The position numbers and the translations under genes were made by a program. DNA of 64,000 nucleotides from Vibrio aphrogenes (GTDB lineage: Bacteria > Pseudomonadota > Gammaproteobacteria > Enterobacterales > Vibrionaceae), in assembly GCF_002157735.2 (NCBI RefSeq), contig NZ_AP018690.1, forward strand, positions 744,001-808,000. The letters run 5' to 3'. The notes below the pieces were generated by a model, which was not told the origin of the DNA, searched no databases, and was given only the letters and a program-made list of their open reading frames with translations. Shown here piece after piece: positions 27,341-35,768 of the stretch. Numbering within the stretch: position 1 is the first letter of the stretch; every line of letters starts with the position of its first letter.

Positions 27341-27925
27341 TTATGAGGCCATCATCAAAGCAATGCCAGACGCCGCAATACCAGCACCTAACCATTTACT
27401 GGCGAGCAAGTGTGAGGCGCGCTCCCCAACGAACATAATCAATGAGGCCGCCACGAGCATACCGGCACCAAATCCCATTAGGCCACCTGTGGCTTCAACG
27501 CCATGTGCATAACCATGGAAAAACACCAAACCAATGGAAGCGGTCACTAAAAACTGTGTCATCGATTCACGGCTGGTAAAGGCATTCCAAATCCCTAATG
27601 CCACCACAAATACAGAGGCAGCGATCATCAATTCGACGCCACTAATCGCCCCGATAATACGCCCAGCAGCCAGTCCCAATGTTAGTGTCAACAAGGCCGC
27701 AACCGCCAAGCTAATTTTACCTTTAGCGTTGGTGTCATTAACACGCACACGGTTAATAAGCATGCCTAAACCAAGTAACATCACTAAATGGTCAAGGCCG
27801 GTTAATGGGTGAATAAAGCCTTCCATGAAGGAATGATGACTCCCATGCTCCATATGCCCAACATGGGCAAACGCCGCTGGCGCTGCAAAAAGAGAAGCAA
27901 GTGTTAATAAACGCGTTAATTTCAT
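27341..27925 (-). CDS. ureJ: HupE/UreJ-family nickel permease-like membrane protein
   Basis: A 194-aa protein with a signal-like first helix ending in AFA, a His-rich segment HVGHMEHGSHHSFMEG and the HupE motif HPLTGLDHLVMLLGLGM, then five or six further helices, with FFHGYAHGVEA in the second half. Members are secondary nickel carriers linked to hydrogenase or urease. Placement between ureE and ureF indicates nickel supply for urease. No NikABCDE or NixA-type transporter is visible. Confidence 0.87.
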   Translation of the reverse strand: MKLTRLLTLASLFAAPAAFAHVGHMEHGSHHSFMEGFIHPLTGLDHLVMLLGLGMLINRVRVNDTNAKGKISLAVAALLTLTLGLAAGRIIGAISGVELMIAASVFVVALGIWNAFTSRESMTQFLVTASIGLVFFHGYAHGVEATGGLMGFGAGMLVAASLIMFVGERASHLLASKWLGAGIAASGIALMMAS

Positions 27926-28025
27926 GGCAAATATCCTTATTTTTTATTCTCTATACTGCATATTCAATTTATTGATACGCTTGTTACTCAAAAACAAATA
28001 AACGGGTCAGATCCAACTTGGCCAA

Positions 28026-28499
28026 TTAATGAGCATGTTGGTGATCATGGTGATGATGACCGCCAGAACGACCACCATAAGCACCGTCTTCGGGTTCAAA
28101 TGGCGCTTGTTCTACCGTGACTTTCGCGCCTAACCCAACCACCATGTCATCAAGGACATGATCATGTTGATAGCGTACCCAACCTTCCGCGATTTGTAGC
28201 GGTACATGACGATTACCTAAATGGTAGGTTACTCGGTTAAGCAACAGCGCATCTTGGCAATACACGCTCGATACCGTTTCTGGTGCCGCTTGCACTTCCA
28301 CCAATAAACCGCATTCACTTTGTAGCACTTGCCCACCACGCAAAATATGACCACGCGGTAAGAAAAGGCCAGCATCGCGACCATCATCTAACACCACTTT
28401 TAAGCGGCTTTTAATGCGGCTATTAATAGGAAGGCTCAAGACGCCATCAATTTTCTGTTGTTCTAATGAATCTGTAATTACTTTGGTTAATTCGATCAT
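28026..28499 (-). CDS. ureE: Urease nickel metallochaperone UreE
   Basis: A 157-aa protein with the N-terminal UreE domain, the C-terminal metal-binding domain (YHLGNRHVPLQI, HDHVLDDMV) and a histidine-rich tail, GGRSGGHHHHDHQHAH, for nickel storage. It is separated from ureC by 273 bases that contain a 16-copy heptamer repeat, an unusual break inside a urease operon. A 100-base gap follows before the HupE/UreJ gene. Confidence 0.93.
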   Translation of the reverse strand: MIELTKVITDSLEQQKIDGVLSLPINSRIKSRLKVVLDDGRDAGLFLPRGHILRGGQVLQSECGLLVEVQAAPETVSSVYCQDALLLNRVTYHLGNRHVPLQIAEGWVRYQHDHVLDDMVVGLGAKVTVEQAPFEPEDGAYGGRSGGHHHHDHQHAH

Positions 28500-28518
28500 G
28501 ATTTTTTATCCAATTATT

Positions 28519-28632
28519 GGTTCCTGGTTCCTGGTTCCTGGTTCCTGGTTCCTGGTTCCTGGTTCCTGGTTCCTGGTTCCTGGTTCCTGGTTCCTGGTTC
28601 CTGGTTCCTGGTTCCTGGTTCCTGGTTCCTGG
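28519..28632. repeat. Sixteen perfect tandem copies of heptamer GGTTCCT in the ureC-ureE gap
   Basis: Positions 28519-28630 are exactly 16 copies of GGTTCCT, followed by a partial GG. The unit length is not a multiple of three, so every frame stays open and gives false ORFs on both strands (repeats of VPGSWFL and EPGTRNQ). A perfect 12-bp palindrome, GGAAAGCTTTCC, lies just beyond at 28634-28645. Perfect short tandem repeats like this change copy number by slippage. Confidence 0.97.
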
Positions 28633-28710
28633 AGGAAAGCTTTCCGTGACAACCATATTAAAGCAAGCGCAAATATCTATTTATTACGCACAATATTCAG
28701 CGTCAGCCAC

Positions 28711-28725
28711 CTAGGGACTAGGAAC
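28711..28725. repeat. CTAGGGACTAGGAAC element shared with the ureD-ureA gap
   Basis: This 15-mer recurs exactly, in reverse complement, at 31337-31351. Degenerate relatives (ACTAGGGCCT, ACCAGGGCCTAG) follow up to about 28762, and the heptamer block nearby has the same AGGAACC flavour. Confidence 0.7.
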
Positions 28726-28772
28726 CATAAACTAGGGCCTCTCTTTTGGGACCAGGGCCTAGAAACATTTAT

Positions 28773-30515
28773 CTAAAAAAGAAAATACCGCTGCGCCATG
28801 GGTAATACTTCCGCTGGCTCACAGGTGAGTAATTGCCCATCGGCTCTCACTTCATAGGTTTGTGAATCAACTTCTATTTTGGGCTGCCAGTCATTTAGTT
28901 TCATATCCGCTTTGGAAATATTGCGACAGTTTTTTGCCACACCAATCAAGCTGCCTAGACCTAGCTGCCCTGCAATGTCTTTCTCTTGCGCCGCTTGTGA
29001 CACAAAGAGCATTGAGGTGCGTTTTGATGCTTTGCCATAACTGCCAAACATAGAACGATAATGCACAGGTTGGGGGGTTGGAATCGAGGCATTAGGATCG
29101 CCCATGGGAGCCATGGCAATCATGCCACCTTTGACAATCGCACTCGGTTTCACTCCAAAAAATGCCGGTTTCCACAGCACTAAATCGGCCAGTTTACCCA
29201 CTTCAATTGAGCCTACTTCATGACCAATACCATGAGTGATGGCGGGGTTAATGGTGTATTTCGCCACATATCGACGTAATCGGAAATTATCATTGGGCGT
29301 CGTGTGTCCAAACTTGTCAGCCTGAGCATCAAAGGCTTGTTGATCTTGTTGAAGTGTGCCGCGTTGCACTTTCATTTTATGAGCCGTTTGCCAAGTTCGC
29401 AACACCACCTCTCCCACCCGCCCCATGGCTTGTGAATCAGAGGCGATCATCGAAAACGCGCCTAAATCGTGCAAAATATCTTCAGCCGCAATGGTTTCGC
29501 GGCGAATACGTGATTCAGCAAAGGCCACATCTTCGGCAATCGATGGCGACAAGTGATGACAGACCATCAACATATCTAAATGCTCATCAACGGTATTAAT
29601 GGTATATGGACGAGTTGGGTTCGTAGAGGACGGCAACACATTCGCTTCGCTACAAGCTCGAATAATATCGGGAGCGTGACCACCGCCTGCGCCTTCGGTG
29701 TGATAAGTATGAATCACGCGATCGCCTATCGCGTTTAAGGTCGATTCCACAAAGCCTGACTCATTTAAAGTATCGGTATGAATTGCGACTTGCACATCCA
29801 TCTGATCCGCCACGGTTAAGCAATTATCAATACTGGCGGGAGTCGAGCCCCAATCTTCGTGCAATTTCAAGCCAATGGCGCCCGCTTCGACTTGCTCGAT
29901 AAGCCCTTCTGGTAAGCTGGCATTCCCTTTGCCTAATAGCCCAAAGTTCATTGGAAACTCATCTAAGGCTTCAAGCATACGGTGCATATTCCATGGCCCG
30001 GGAGTACAAGTTGTCGCATTGGTTCCTGTTGCCGGACCCGTTCCGCCGCCAATCATTGTGGTGACGCCGGAGGCTAAGGCTTCTTCAATTTGTTGTGGAC
30101 AAATATAATGGATATGCGAGTCAATCCCGCCTGCGGTAACAATTGAACCTTCGGCGGCAATCACTTCGGTCCCAGGGCCAATGATTATATCGACATTCGG
30201 TTGTACATCTGGGTTTCCTGCTTTACCTATGCCGCAGATACGGCCATCTTTCACCGCAATATCGGCTTTGACTACTCCCCAATAATCTAAAATCACCGCG
30301 TTCGTCAAAACCAGATCGGGAGTAAATTCAGACGGTAATTGGCTTTGTCCCATTCCATCACGAATCACTTTACCGCCACCAAATTTGACTTCATCGCCAT
30401 ACACGGTGAAGTCTTTTTCCACTTCAAGCCACAGTTCCGTATCGGCAAGGCGCAACCTATCACCAGTGGTTGGGCCAAACATTTCCGCATAGGCACGCTT
30501 TGAAATTTTTGCCAT
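28773..30515 (-). CDS. ureC: Urease alpha (catalytic) subunit UreC
   Basis: Nickel-dependent amidohydrolase that splits urea to ammonia and carbamate. All active-site residues fall at the same numbers as in the Klebsiella enzyme: H134 and H136, the carbamylated lysine K217 (GLKLHEDWG), H219, H246, H272, the flap C319 and H320 (VCHHL) and D360. The chain is 580 aa, a little longer than the common 567-572. It is encoded after ureB with a 142-base gap that holds an ERIC-like sequence. Confidence 0.97.
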   Translation of the reverse strand: MAKISKRAYAEMFGPTTGDRLRLADTELWLEVEKDFTVYGDEVKFGGGKVIRDGMGQSQLPSEFTPDLVLTNAVILDYWGVVKADIAVKDGRICGIGKAGNPDVQPNVDIIIGPGTEVIAAEGSIVTAGGIDSHIHYICPQQIEEALASGVTTMIGGGTGPATGTNATTCTPGPWNMHRMLEALDEFPMNFGLLGKGNASLPEGLIEQVEAGAIGLKLHEDWGSTPASIDNCLTVADQMDVQVAIHTDTLNESGFVESTLNAIGDRVIHTYHTEGAGGGHAPDIIRACSEANVLPSSTNPTRPYTINTVDEHLDMLMVCHHLSPSIAEDVAFAESRIRRETIAAEDILHDLGAFSMIASDSQAMGRVGEVVLRTWQTAHKMKVQRGTLQQDQQAFDAQADKFGHTTPNDNFRLRRYVAKYTINPAITHGIGHEVGSIEVGKLADLVLWKPAFFGVKPSAIVKGGMIAMAPMGDPNASIPTPQPVHYRSMFGSYGKASKRTSMLFVSQAAQEKDIAGQLGLGSLIGVAKNCRNISKADMKLNDWQPKIEVDSQTYEVRADGQLLTCEPAEVLPMAQRYFLF

Positions 30516-30570
30516 GTTAAATCCTTTTAATTTTTTTTATTCTGTTGCTTATAAGGTGATTTTCCTCAAA

Positions 30571-30657
30571 GTCATTGACGTTGCAGTGAGATAACGAAGA
30601 ACTTAAGGGCGAATGAACGCCGTCAACAACGCTGCTGCTTCAAGTACAAAGGGCATA
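30571..30657. repeat. ERIC-like intergenic repeat half in the ureB-ureC gap
   Basis: The stretch ending GCTGCTGCTTCAAGTACAAA and containing GCGAATGAACGCCGTCAACA resembles the conserved half of enterobacterial/vibrio ERIC sequences (GTGAACG...CAGCCAAC...GCAGCTTGAAG). Recognition is from memory of the consensus and only one arm is clear. It runs up to the ureB stop codon. Confidence 0.35.
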
Positions 30658-30993
30658 TTAAAGCGCGCCCATCACCTTGCCTTGAAAACCATACACCTTA
30701 CGCTCACCAGCAAATTCAACTAATTCAACTGAACGTTGCTGACCCGGCTCAAACCGTGTCGCCGTGCCAGCAGGAATATTAAGTCGACAACCTTGCGCCG
30801 CCTCACGGTCAAACTTCAACGCTTCATTAACTTCGGCAAAGTGATAATGCGAGCCAATTTGTACAGGACGGTCACCTAAATTTTCAACTTTAATTTGCTT
30901 GGTTTGACGGCCAACATTAAGCTCAATGTCACCTTGCCCAGACACTAACTGGCCAGGAATAAATGCGTTCGGGTTCACATGACTGGTTTTCAT
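30658..30993 (-). CDS. ureB: Urease beta subunit UreB
   Basis: A 111-aa structural subunit with the family start [19 protein letters not shown] and the conserved [22 protein letters not shown]. Length and sequence match stand-alone bacterial UreB. It begins nine bases after ureA ends and forms the trimer of (ABC) units with UreA and UreC. Confidence 0.96.
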   Translation of the reverse strand: MKTSHVNPNAFIPGQLVSGQGDIELNVGRQTKQIKVENLGDRPVQIGSHYHFAEVNEALKFDREAAQGCRLNIPAGTATRFEPGQQRSVELVEFAGERKVYGFQGKVMGAL

Positions 30994-31002
30994 TGTCTCT
31001 CC

Positions 31003-31305
31003 TTATACAATCGGGTCGTGCACCGTGACCAACTTAGTCCCATCGGGGAAGGTTGCTTCCACTTGCACATCAGGGATCATCGAAGCCACTCCCTCCATGA
31101 CATCATCGACACTCAAAATGGTGCGTCCAAAACTCATCAGTTCGGCGACGGTTTTTCCTTCACGCGCCCCTTCTAAAATTGCACTACTGATCAACGCTAC
31201 CGCTTCTGGGTAATTAAGCTTTAAGCCTTTCTCTTTACGTTGCTGAGCTAACATGCCAGCACAAAAAATGAGGAGTTTGTCCTTTTCTCTTGGGGTAAGT
31301 TCCAT
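31003..31305 (-). CDS. ureA: Urease gamma subunit UreA
   Basis: A 100-aa subunit starting [20 protein letters not shown], with [30 protein letters not shown], the standard UreA sequence. It follows ureD after about 180 bases that contain an inverted-repeat element, and has an AGTAAAATATG-type leader, so its translation is independent of ureD. Confidence 0.96.
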   Translation of the reverse strand: MELTPREKDKLLIFCAGMLAQQRKEKGLKLNYPEAVALISSAILEGAREGKTVAELMSFGRTILSVDDVMEGVASMIPDVQVEATFPDGTKLVTVHDPIV

Positions 31306-31322
31306 ATTTTACTCCGTAAAAG

Positions 31323-31473
31323 GGTGCTAGATACAAGTTCCTAGTCCCTAGAATTTCTTTGCTGTGGAAACTCTTCCACACAACAAAACGTTCAATATTT
31401 AAATTTTTAAGGGCTTATCATGACTTACAACAAAAGGTGAAGTAGTAATACCTAGAAACTAGGAACTAGCACC
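31323..31473. repeat. Element with terminal inverted repeats in the ureD-ureA gap
   Basis: The left arm 31323-31351 (29 bases) and the right arm 31452-31473 (22 bases) are inverted copies; apart from a seven-base gap they differ at only two positions. The inside holds a small hairpin TGTGGAA/TTCCACA near 31361-31381. At about 150 bp it could be a MITE-like or heptamer-derived repeat. Confidence 0.6.
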
Positions 31474-31487
31474 TATAAACCTACATC

Positions 31488-32384
31488 CTATGTTGCCCAA
31501 ATTCTTGGTGGCTCAGGCACATAATCAAACCATTGCTGACGAAATTGTTGCCAAATTAAAGTGAAAGCTTCCATCATAGGTTCGGTCCATTGACCTAACG
31601 CTCGTACAACAATCAGATGCTCTAGTTGTGTTGCTCCAATGACTAACTCTCGGTTAAATGCAAAATCTTGAAGCAAATCTTGTACCATTTTGAGATCATT
31701 ATCAGTAGTAGCGGTAATGAACAAGCTCCCCATCATAGGGAACCCTTGTAAGCCACTGTTTAATATTGAGTTATCGCCACCAACCAATTGTATGTTTTCA
31801 GTAAGAATCCTTTTTCCTTGATGAAATATTTGAGTTTTCCCTCCGATCTTCCCTGCATCAAAGCACTCATTTAGTGCAGGCCGCCCAAAACAGTGCAACT
31901 CCCAGCCCATAAATAGTGCATCGATTTCTAAATGAATTTCAGTGTCGACTTGAACCAGTCCGGTGGGGAAAAAGATGTTTTCTTGTGGTAACCACTCTAA
32001 GCAACTGCCCGTTTTCGCGGTGAGGATTTGTTTTTGATGGGCCACTTTTCCTTCTGAACGATAAAACTTGGTGGCTCCTGGGGTGGTGACTAAGGCGTGT
32101 GCACCAGGATGGGTCGTCGCTTGGATCAACAATTCATCTCCCCCAACCACACCTCCGGGTGGGTGCAGCAAATATGTATGGCAAACATCCCCTTCAGGAT
32201 ATAAAGGTCGTTGAATCGCCAATGGGCCACACTGAGATTTATGTCCAACCACGGTTTTGTCTCCTCGATCGGTAAAATCTAAGGCTAGCTGGGCTTTCCA
32301 ACCATCTAAGTTTCGATGAGATGAGGAAGACGGTTGTGAAGATAAAGACTGGGGAGGTTGTTCCGCTACCGAATAAACAGACAT
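31488..32384 (-). CDS. ureD: Urease accessory protein UreD
   Basis: A 298-aa accessory protein, first gene of the urease operon, which binds apo-urease and recruits UreF/UreG. Conserved stretches LHPPGGVVGGDELLI, TTPGATKFYRS and EWLPQENIFF are clear. ATG 32384 is chosen because AAAGGAG is nine bases ahead; an in-frame TTG three codons earlier would sit on that site. A sigma-54-like promoter is about 50 bases upstream. Confidence 0.94.
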   Translation of the reverse strand: MSVYSVAEQPPQSLSSQPSSSSHRNLDGWKAQLALDFTDRGDKTVVGHKSQCGPLAIQRPLYPEGDVCHTYLLHPPGGVVGGDELLIQATTHPGAHALVTTPGATKFYRSEGKVAHQKQILTAKTGSCLEWLPQENIFFPTGLVQVDTEIHLEIDALFMGWELHCFGRPALNECFDAGKIGGKTQIFHQGKRILTENIQLVGGDNSILNSGLQGFPMMGSLFITATTDNDLKMVQDLLQDFAFNRELVIGATQLEHLIVVRALGQWTEPMMEAFTLIWQQFRQQWFDYVPEPPRIWAT

Positions 32385-32433
32385 GAATAACAACTCCTTT
32401 GATAATTGCCTGGTATAAGTTCTCTTTACCAGT

Positions 32434-32450
32434 AAGCAACTATCATGCCT
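32434..32450 (-). promoter_or_regulatory. Sigma-54-like -24/-12 element before ureD
   Basis: Minus-strand AGGCATGATAGTTGCTT keeps the GG-N10-GC spacing and differs from TGGCACG-N4-TTGCW at two positions. Transcription would start near 32423, about 40 bases before the ureD ATG. Confidence 0.45.
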
Positions 32451-32467
32451 GATAATTGAATCGTGCT

Positions 32468-32483
32468 ACTGGTCGATACCAGT
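32468..32483. promoter_or_regulatory. Palindrome ACTGGT-CGAT-ACCAGT upstream of ureD
   Basis: A perfect 6-4-6 inverted repeat; the halves recur as TGGTATA (32411-32417) and TTACCAGT (32426-32433) nearer the gene. A likely binding site for an unknown activator or repressor of the urease operon. Confidence 0.4.
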
Positions 32484-32488
32484 GAAAT

Positions 32489-32523
32489 AAAAAAACCGCC
32501 ACCAAATTCACTTCGGCAGCGGT
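32489..32523 (-). terminator. Terminator of the yiaY-type gene
   Basis: Minus-strand nine-base stem ACCGCTGCC/GGTGGCGGT (two G-U pairs) followed by seven T, about 30 bases after the dehydrogenase stop. It insulates the urease promoter region. Confidence 0.8.
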
Positions 32524-32551
32524 CTTTTTATCGGATGCGCTGATGAGTGAA

Positions 32552-33697
32552 TTACATCGCTTGAGTAAAGATCTCTACGATTTCTTCATGCGTACCTTGT
32601 TTTGGGTTAGTAAAGCCACACGCATCTTTTAACGCATTGGTTGCCAATGTCGCTAGATCCTCTTCTTTCGCGCCAAGTTCACGTAAACCAGAAGGAATAT
32701 TGACATCTTTAGATAGCTGTTGAATCAATTCAATCGCTGCCTCTGCACCTTGTTCTGCGGTCATGTTTTCAACATCAGCACCTAATGCTTTAGCAACATC
32801 ACGTAGACGCTCTGGGCAAACTTGTGCGTTATAACGTTGAACATGAGGTAGAAGAACCGCATTACAAACACCGTGTGGTAGGTCATAGAAACCACCTAGC
32901 TGGTGCGCCATGGCATGCACATAACCCAATGAAGCATTGTTAAACGCCATACCCGCCATAAATTGGGCATACGCCATGTTTTCACGAGCTTCTAAGTTTT
33001 CGCCGTTTGCAACCACTTCACGTAGGTTACTTTGGATCATTTCCATGGCTTTGATCGCCACCGCATCAGTCACAGGTGTAGCTGCTGTAGACACATACGC
33101 TTCAACGGCGTGAGTTAAGGCATCCATACCGGTTGCGGCAGTCAATGAAGCTGGCATCGCTAACATCAATTTAGGATCATTCACTGACATGATTGGCGTT
33201 GTATTTTTATCAACAATCGCCATTTTAATGTGAGTAACTTCATCAGTAATGATACAGAAACGAGTCATTTCAGACGCGGTACCTGCGGTGGTATTAATCG
33301 CAACTAAAGGCATTTGTGGTTTTTTAGACACATCAACACCTTCGTAATCCGCGATATCACCGCCATTAGAAGCCACTAATGCAATACCTTTTGCGCAATC
33401 GTGTGGAGAACCGCCACCTAAAGAAATCACGAAATCACACTGATTGTCTTTTAATAAAGTCAATCCAGCTTCGACATTTTTAATGGTTGGGTTAGGTTGA
33501 GTGCCATCATACACAACTGTTTCAATATGACGTGCATGCAATAATTCTTCGACTTGCTTAACCATACCGATTTGATTTAGCACTTTGTCTGTCACGATTA
33601 AAGCTTTTTTAAAGCCGTGACCTACAATGGTATCTGCCGCTTCAATTAAACAATCTGCACCCATCATATTTACTGCAGGGATAAAAAATGTACTCAT
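32552..33697 (-). CDS. yiaY: Iron-containing alcohol dehydrogenase (YiaY type)
   Basis: A 381-aa group III metal-dependent alcohol dehydrogenase. The NAD-binding [11 protein letters not shown] (about 95-105) and the iron-ligand region with D194, H198, HAMAHQLGG and [13 protein letters not shown] are intact. It is very close in wording to E. coli YiaY, a protein with L-threonine/alcohol dehydrogenase activity. It is monocistronic with its own terminator; A+T-rich sequence lies upstream. Confidence 0.88.
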   Translation of the reverse strand: MSTFFIPAVNMMGADCLIEAADTIVGHGFKKALIVTDKVLNQIGMVKQVEELLHARHIETVVYDGTQPNPTIKNVEAGLTLLKDNQCDFVISLGGGSPHDCAKGIALVASNGGDIADYEGVDVSKKPQMPLVAINTTAGTASEMTRFCIITDEVTHIKMAIVDKNTTPIMSVNDPKLMLAMPASLTAATGMDALTHAVEAYVSTAATPVTDAVAIKAMEMIQSNLREVVANGENLEARENMAYAQFMAGMAFNNASLGYVHAMAHQLGGFYDLPHGVCNAVLLPHVQRYNAQVCPERLRDVAKALGADVENMTAEQGAEAAIELIQQLSKDVNIPSGLRELGAKEEDLATLATNALKDACGFTNPKQGTHEEIVEIFTQAM

Positions 33698-33873
33698 ACT
33701 ATCTCCTAAGTCAATTTGACTTTAACTCATTATAATTTAGAACTTTTATTCAATATGCACCTTCTAAAGCGAAATTATATTGACTTAAAACAATTAACCC
33801 ATAAGTGGTAGTTATGATTAATCAAAAAATATAGGCCTAGATCACAAAAAACAAAGTGACATTTAATGATTCA

Positions 33874-33911
33874 ATAGAGTGAGCCAGTACATCAAACCAG
33901 ACTCACTCTAT
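33874..33911 (-). terminator. Hairpin downstream of the MscS gene
   Basis: Perfect ten-base stem ATAGAGTGAG/CTCACTCTAT with an 18-base loop, about 20 bases after the mscS stop. No clear T run, so termination strength is uncertain. Confidence 0.45.
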
Positions 33912-33930
33912 GAGTTTTGATAAGTAGTCT

Positions 33931-34797
33931 TTAGAGCGGCATTTTTGAATCTACATGGACCACGCATTGTTGATAAGGAATATCAATTTGATATTGTTCA
34001 AAACTTTCTTTAATCGCTTGTAAAGTATCAAAATGCACTTTCCAATAATCCGCCTTATTCACCCATGGACGGGCAACAATATTGACGGAGCTGGCATTTA
34101 AGCTGATCACCCCAATGGTCGGTGCTGGCGTCTTTAAAATACGTTCATCCGCTTGCAAAATATTCTCAATTAGTTGTTTCGCTTGCTGTAAATCGGCTTT
34201 ATAAGACACACGAATTTCCATATCTACTCGGCGAACAGGATGACGAGACACATTAGTGATCGGCCCTGACATGATCTTACGGTGAGGCACCACCAGCATT
34301 TTATTGTCCCCGGTATTTAACACCGTATGGAAAATCTCAATAGATTGAACGGTCCCCGAAACGCCACCTGCCGTAATGAAATCCTTACTTTTAAAAGGGC
34401 GAAAAACAACGATTAAAATCCCTGAAGCAAAATTTGATAGCGTGCCTTTTAATGCCATGCCGATGGCTAAACTCACCGACGCCATCACTGCAATCAAAGA
34501 AGCCATTTCAATGCCCATTTGATTTAAAGCCGCAATCAAGACCACCAGCATTAAACCATAACGAACAATTGCACCAATAAATTGAATGATTGCAGCATCC
34601 ATATTCTTGGCTTCAAGGAGTTTAACTACGGTTTGATGCACCGACTTAATCACCCAATGCCCGACCAATAATATCAGCAAGGCTGAGACAATATTAAAGC
34701 CATAATGAATGAATAAATCCGAGTGTTCCGACAACCAAGTTGGGAAAATAGAAGGGGATACCGTGTGTTCTACCACAGCATTATTAACGACAGTCAT
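33931..34797 (-). CDS. mscS: Small-conductance mechanosensitive channel, MscS family
   Basis: A 288-aa inner-membrane channel that opens under osmotic downshock. Three N-terminal helices (about 28-50, 70-90 and 95-125) end in the pore helix with ASVSLAIGMALKGTLSNFASGILIVVFRPFKSKDF, the MscS hallmark, followed by the beta domain (VVPHRKIMSGPITNVSRHPVRRVDM) and a C-terminal alpha/beta domain. Length matches E. coli MscS (286 aa). Confidence 0.93.
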   Translation of the reverse strand: MTVVNNAVVEHTVSPSIFPTWLSEHSDLFIHYGFNIVSALLILLVGHWVIKSVHQTVVKLLEAKNMDAAIIQFIGAIVRYGLMLVVLIAALNQMGIEMASLIAVMASVSLAIGMALKGTLSNFASGILIVVFRPFKSKDFITAGGVSGTVQSIEIFHTVLNTGDNKMLVVPHRKIMSGPITNVSRHPVRRVDMEIRVSYKADLQQAKQLIENILQADERILKTPAPTIGVISLNASSVNIVARPWVNKADYWKVHFDTLQAIKESFEQYQIDIPYQQCVVHVDSKMPL

Positions 34798-34812
34798 ACA
34801 TCATCCTTTCTG

Positions 34813-34860
34813 ATACCAATCGTCCTCATTATCTGAGCGTCTAATGAGTGTGGTTGGTAT
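34813..34860. repeat. Imperfect palindrome with ATACCAA ends
   Basis: Two 19-base arms beginning ATACCAAT and ending ATTGGTAT-like, ten-base spacer, about 14 of 19 pairs. The same TTGGTATT wording appears twice near 6670-6695. Probably a short interspersed palindromic repeat of the genome. Confidence 0.45.
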
Positions 34861-34989
34861 TATAAAATACGTCGCCACGAAACGTCCTCTGGCGAAACGC
34901 TACCTAATGCGAATATATCGTATTTTTCTATAAGGGGAAGTTTTATTTTTCCTTGATGAATCATTGCTACTGAATGATAGCTATCATCA

Positions 34990-35038
34990 ATAAAAACCCC
35001 AGTTTCTCGCCATAATAATGAAGCCAAAAACCGGGGTT
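34990..35038 (-). terminator. Terminator of the urt operon
   Basis: Minus-strand 11-bp stem AACCCCGGTTT/AAACTGGGGTT (one G-U) with a 22-base loop, then TTTATT, about 35 bases after urtE. It lies inside a short leftward ORF (34860-35066), which speaks against that ORF. Confidence 0.65.
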
Positions 35039-35070
35039 GATGAACAAGATGTGAGTAACCAAGCACAGGT

Positions 35071-35766
35071 TTATACCGTCAAAAATTCCTTGATCAGCTC
35101 TTCATTGAGATCTTGCATTGTTCCATTTGCCACCGCTTTACCTCTGTCTAATAGGCAGAACTTATCACCGACTTTACGCGCAAACGGCAATTTTTGTTCC
35201 ACCAATAAAACGGTCAGGCCATGCTTTTCATTGAGCATACGGATGATATCGCCAATTTCTTGCACAATATTCGGTTGAATTCCTTCTGTGGGTTCATCCA
35301 AAATTAGCAAATCAGGTTCGACAACCAACGCTCGGCCAATGGCTAATTGCTGCTGTTGACCACCGGATAAATCGCCACCGCGTCGGTGCAACATTTCTTT
35401 TAATACTGGAAAAATCTCGAAAATAAATTCGGGAATGTGTCGATCGCCTCGCTTACGGATTGGCAAACCAATTTCCAAGTTCTCCTGTACCGTTAGCATC
35501 GGAAAGATTTGCCGACCTTGCGGCACATAACCAATGCCCAAGTGCGGACGCTGCTCGGTTGACGCTTTAATGATGCTTTGACCTTTAAACACAATATCGC
35601 CACTTTTGATGGGATTAAGCCCCATAATGCATTGCAACAAAGTGGTTTTGCCAACGCCATTACGCCCCATTAAAACTGTGCATTTGCCCTTTTCGACTTC
35701 CACATCCAAATCCCAAAGAATGTGGCTTTCACCATAAAATTGATTCACCGCTTGAACTTGCAGCAT
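35071..35766 (-). CDS. urtE: Urea ABC transporter ATPase UrtE
   Basis: LivF-type ATPase of 231 aa: Walker A GRNGVGKTT at 34-42, signature LSGGQQQQLAIGRAL, Walker B LLILDEPTEGIQP. It pairs with UrtD under the UrtB/UrtC permease. It starts two bases after urtD stops and is the last gene of the operon. Confidence 0.93.
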   Translation of the reverse strand: MLQVQAVNQFYGESHILWDLDVEVEKGKCTVLMGRNGVGKTTLLQCIMGLNPIKSGDIVFKGQSIIKASTEQRPHLGIGYVPQGRQIFPMLTVQENLEIGLPIRKRGDRHIPEFIFEIFPVLKEMLHRRGGDLSGGQQQQLAIGRALVVEPDLLILDEPTEGIQPNIVQEIGDIIRMLNEKHGLTVLLVEQKLPFARKVGDKFCLLDRGKAVANGTMQDLNEELIKEFLTV

Positions 35767-35768
35767 CC

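Noticed and set aside
28519..28632. CRISPR-like array
   Set aside because: The units are contiguous heptamers without spacers, and no cas gene is present.
28414..28776. Long ORFs on both strands with repeated VPGSWFL or EPGTRNQ
   Set aside because: They are only the translation of the heptamer tandem repeat, which stays open in every frame; no start signal or protein-like flanks.
31323..31473. Insertion sequence
   Set aside because: Has terminal inverted repeats but is only about 150 bp with no transposase and no clear target duplication; kept as a repeat only.
34860..35066. Minus-strand 68-codon ORF directly after urtE
   Set aside because: GTG start without a clear ribosome site, and the urt terminator hairpin lies inside it.
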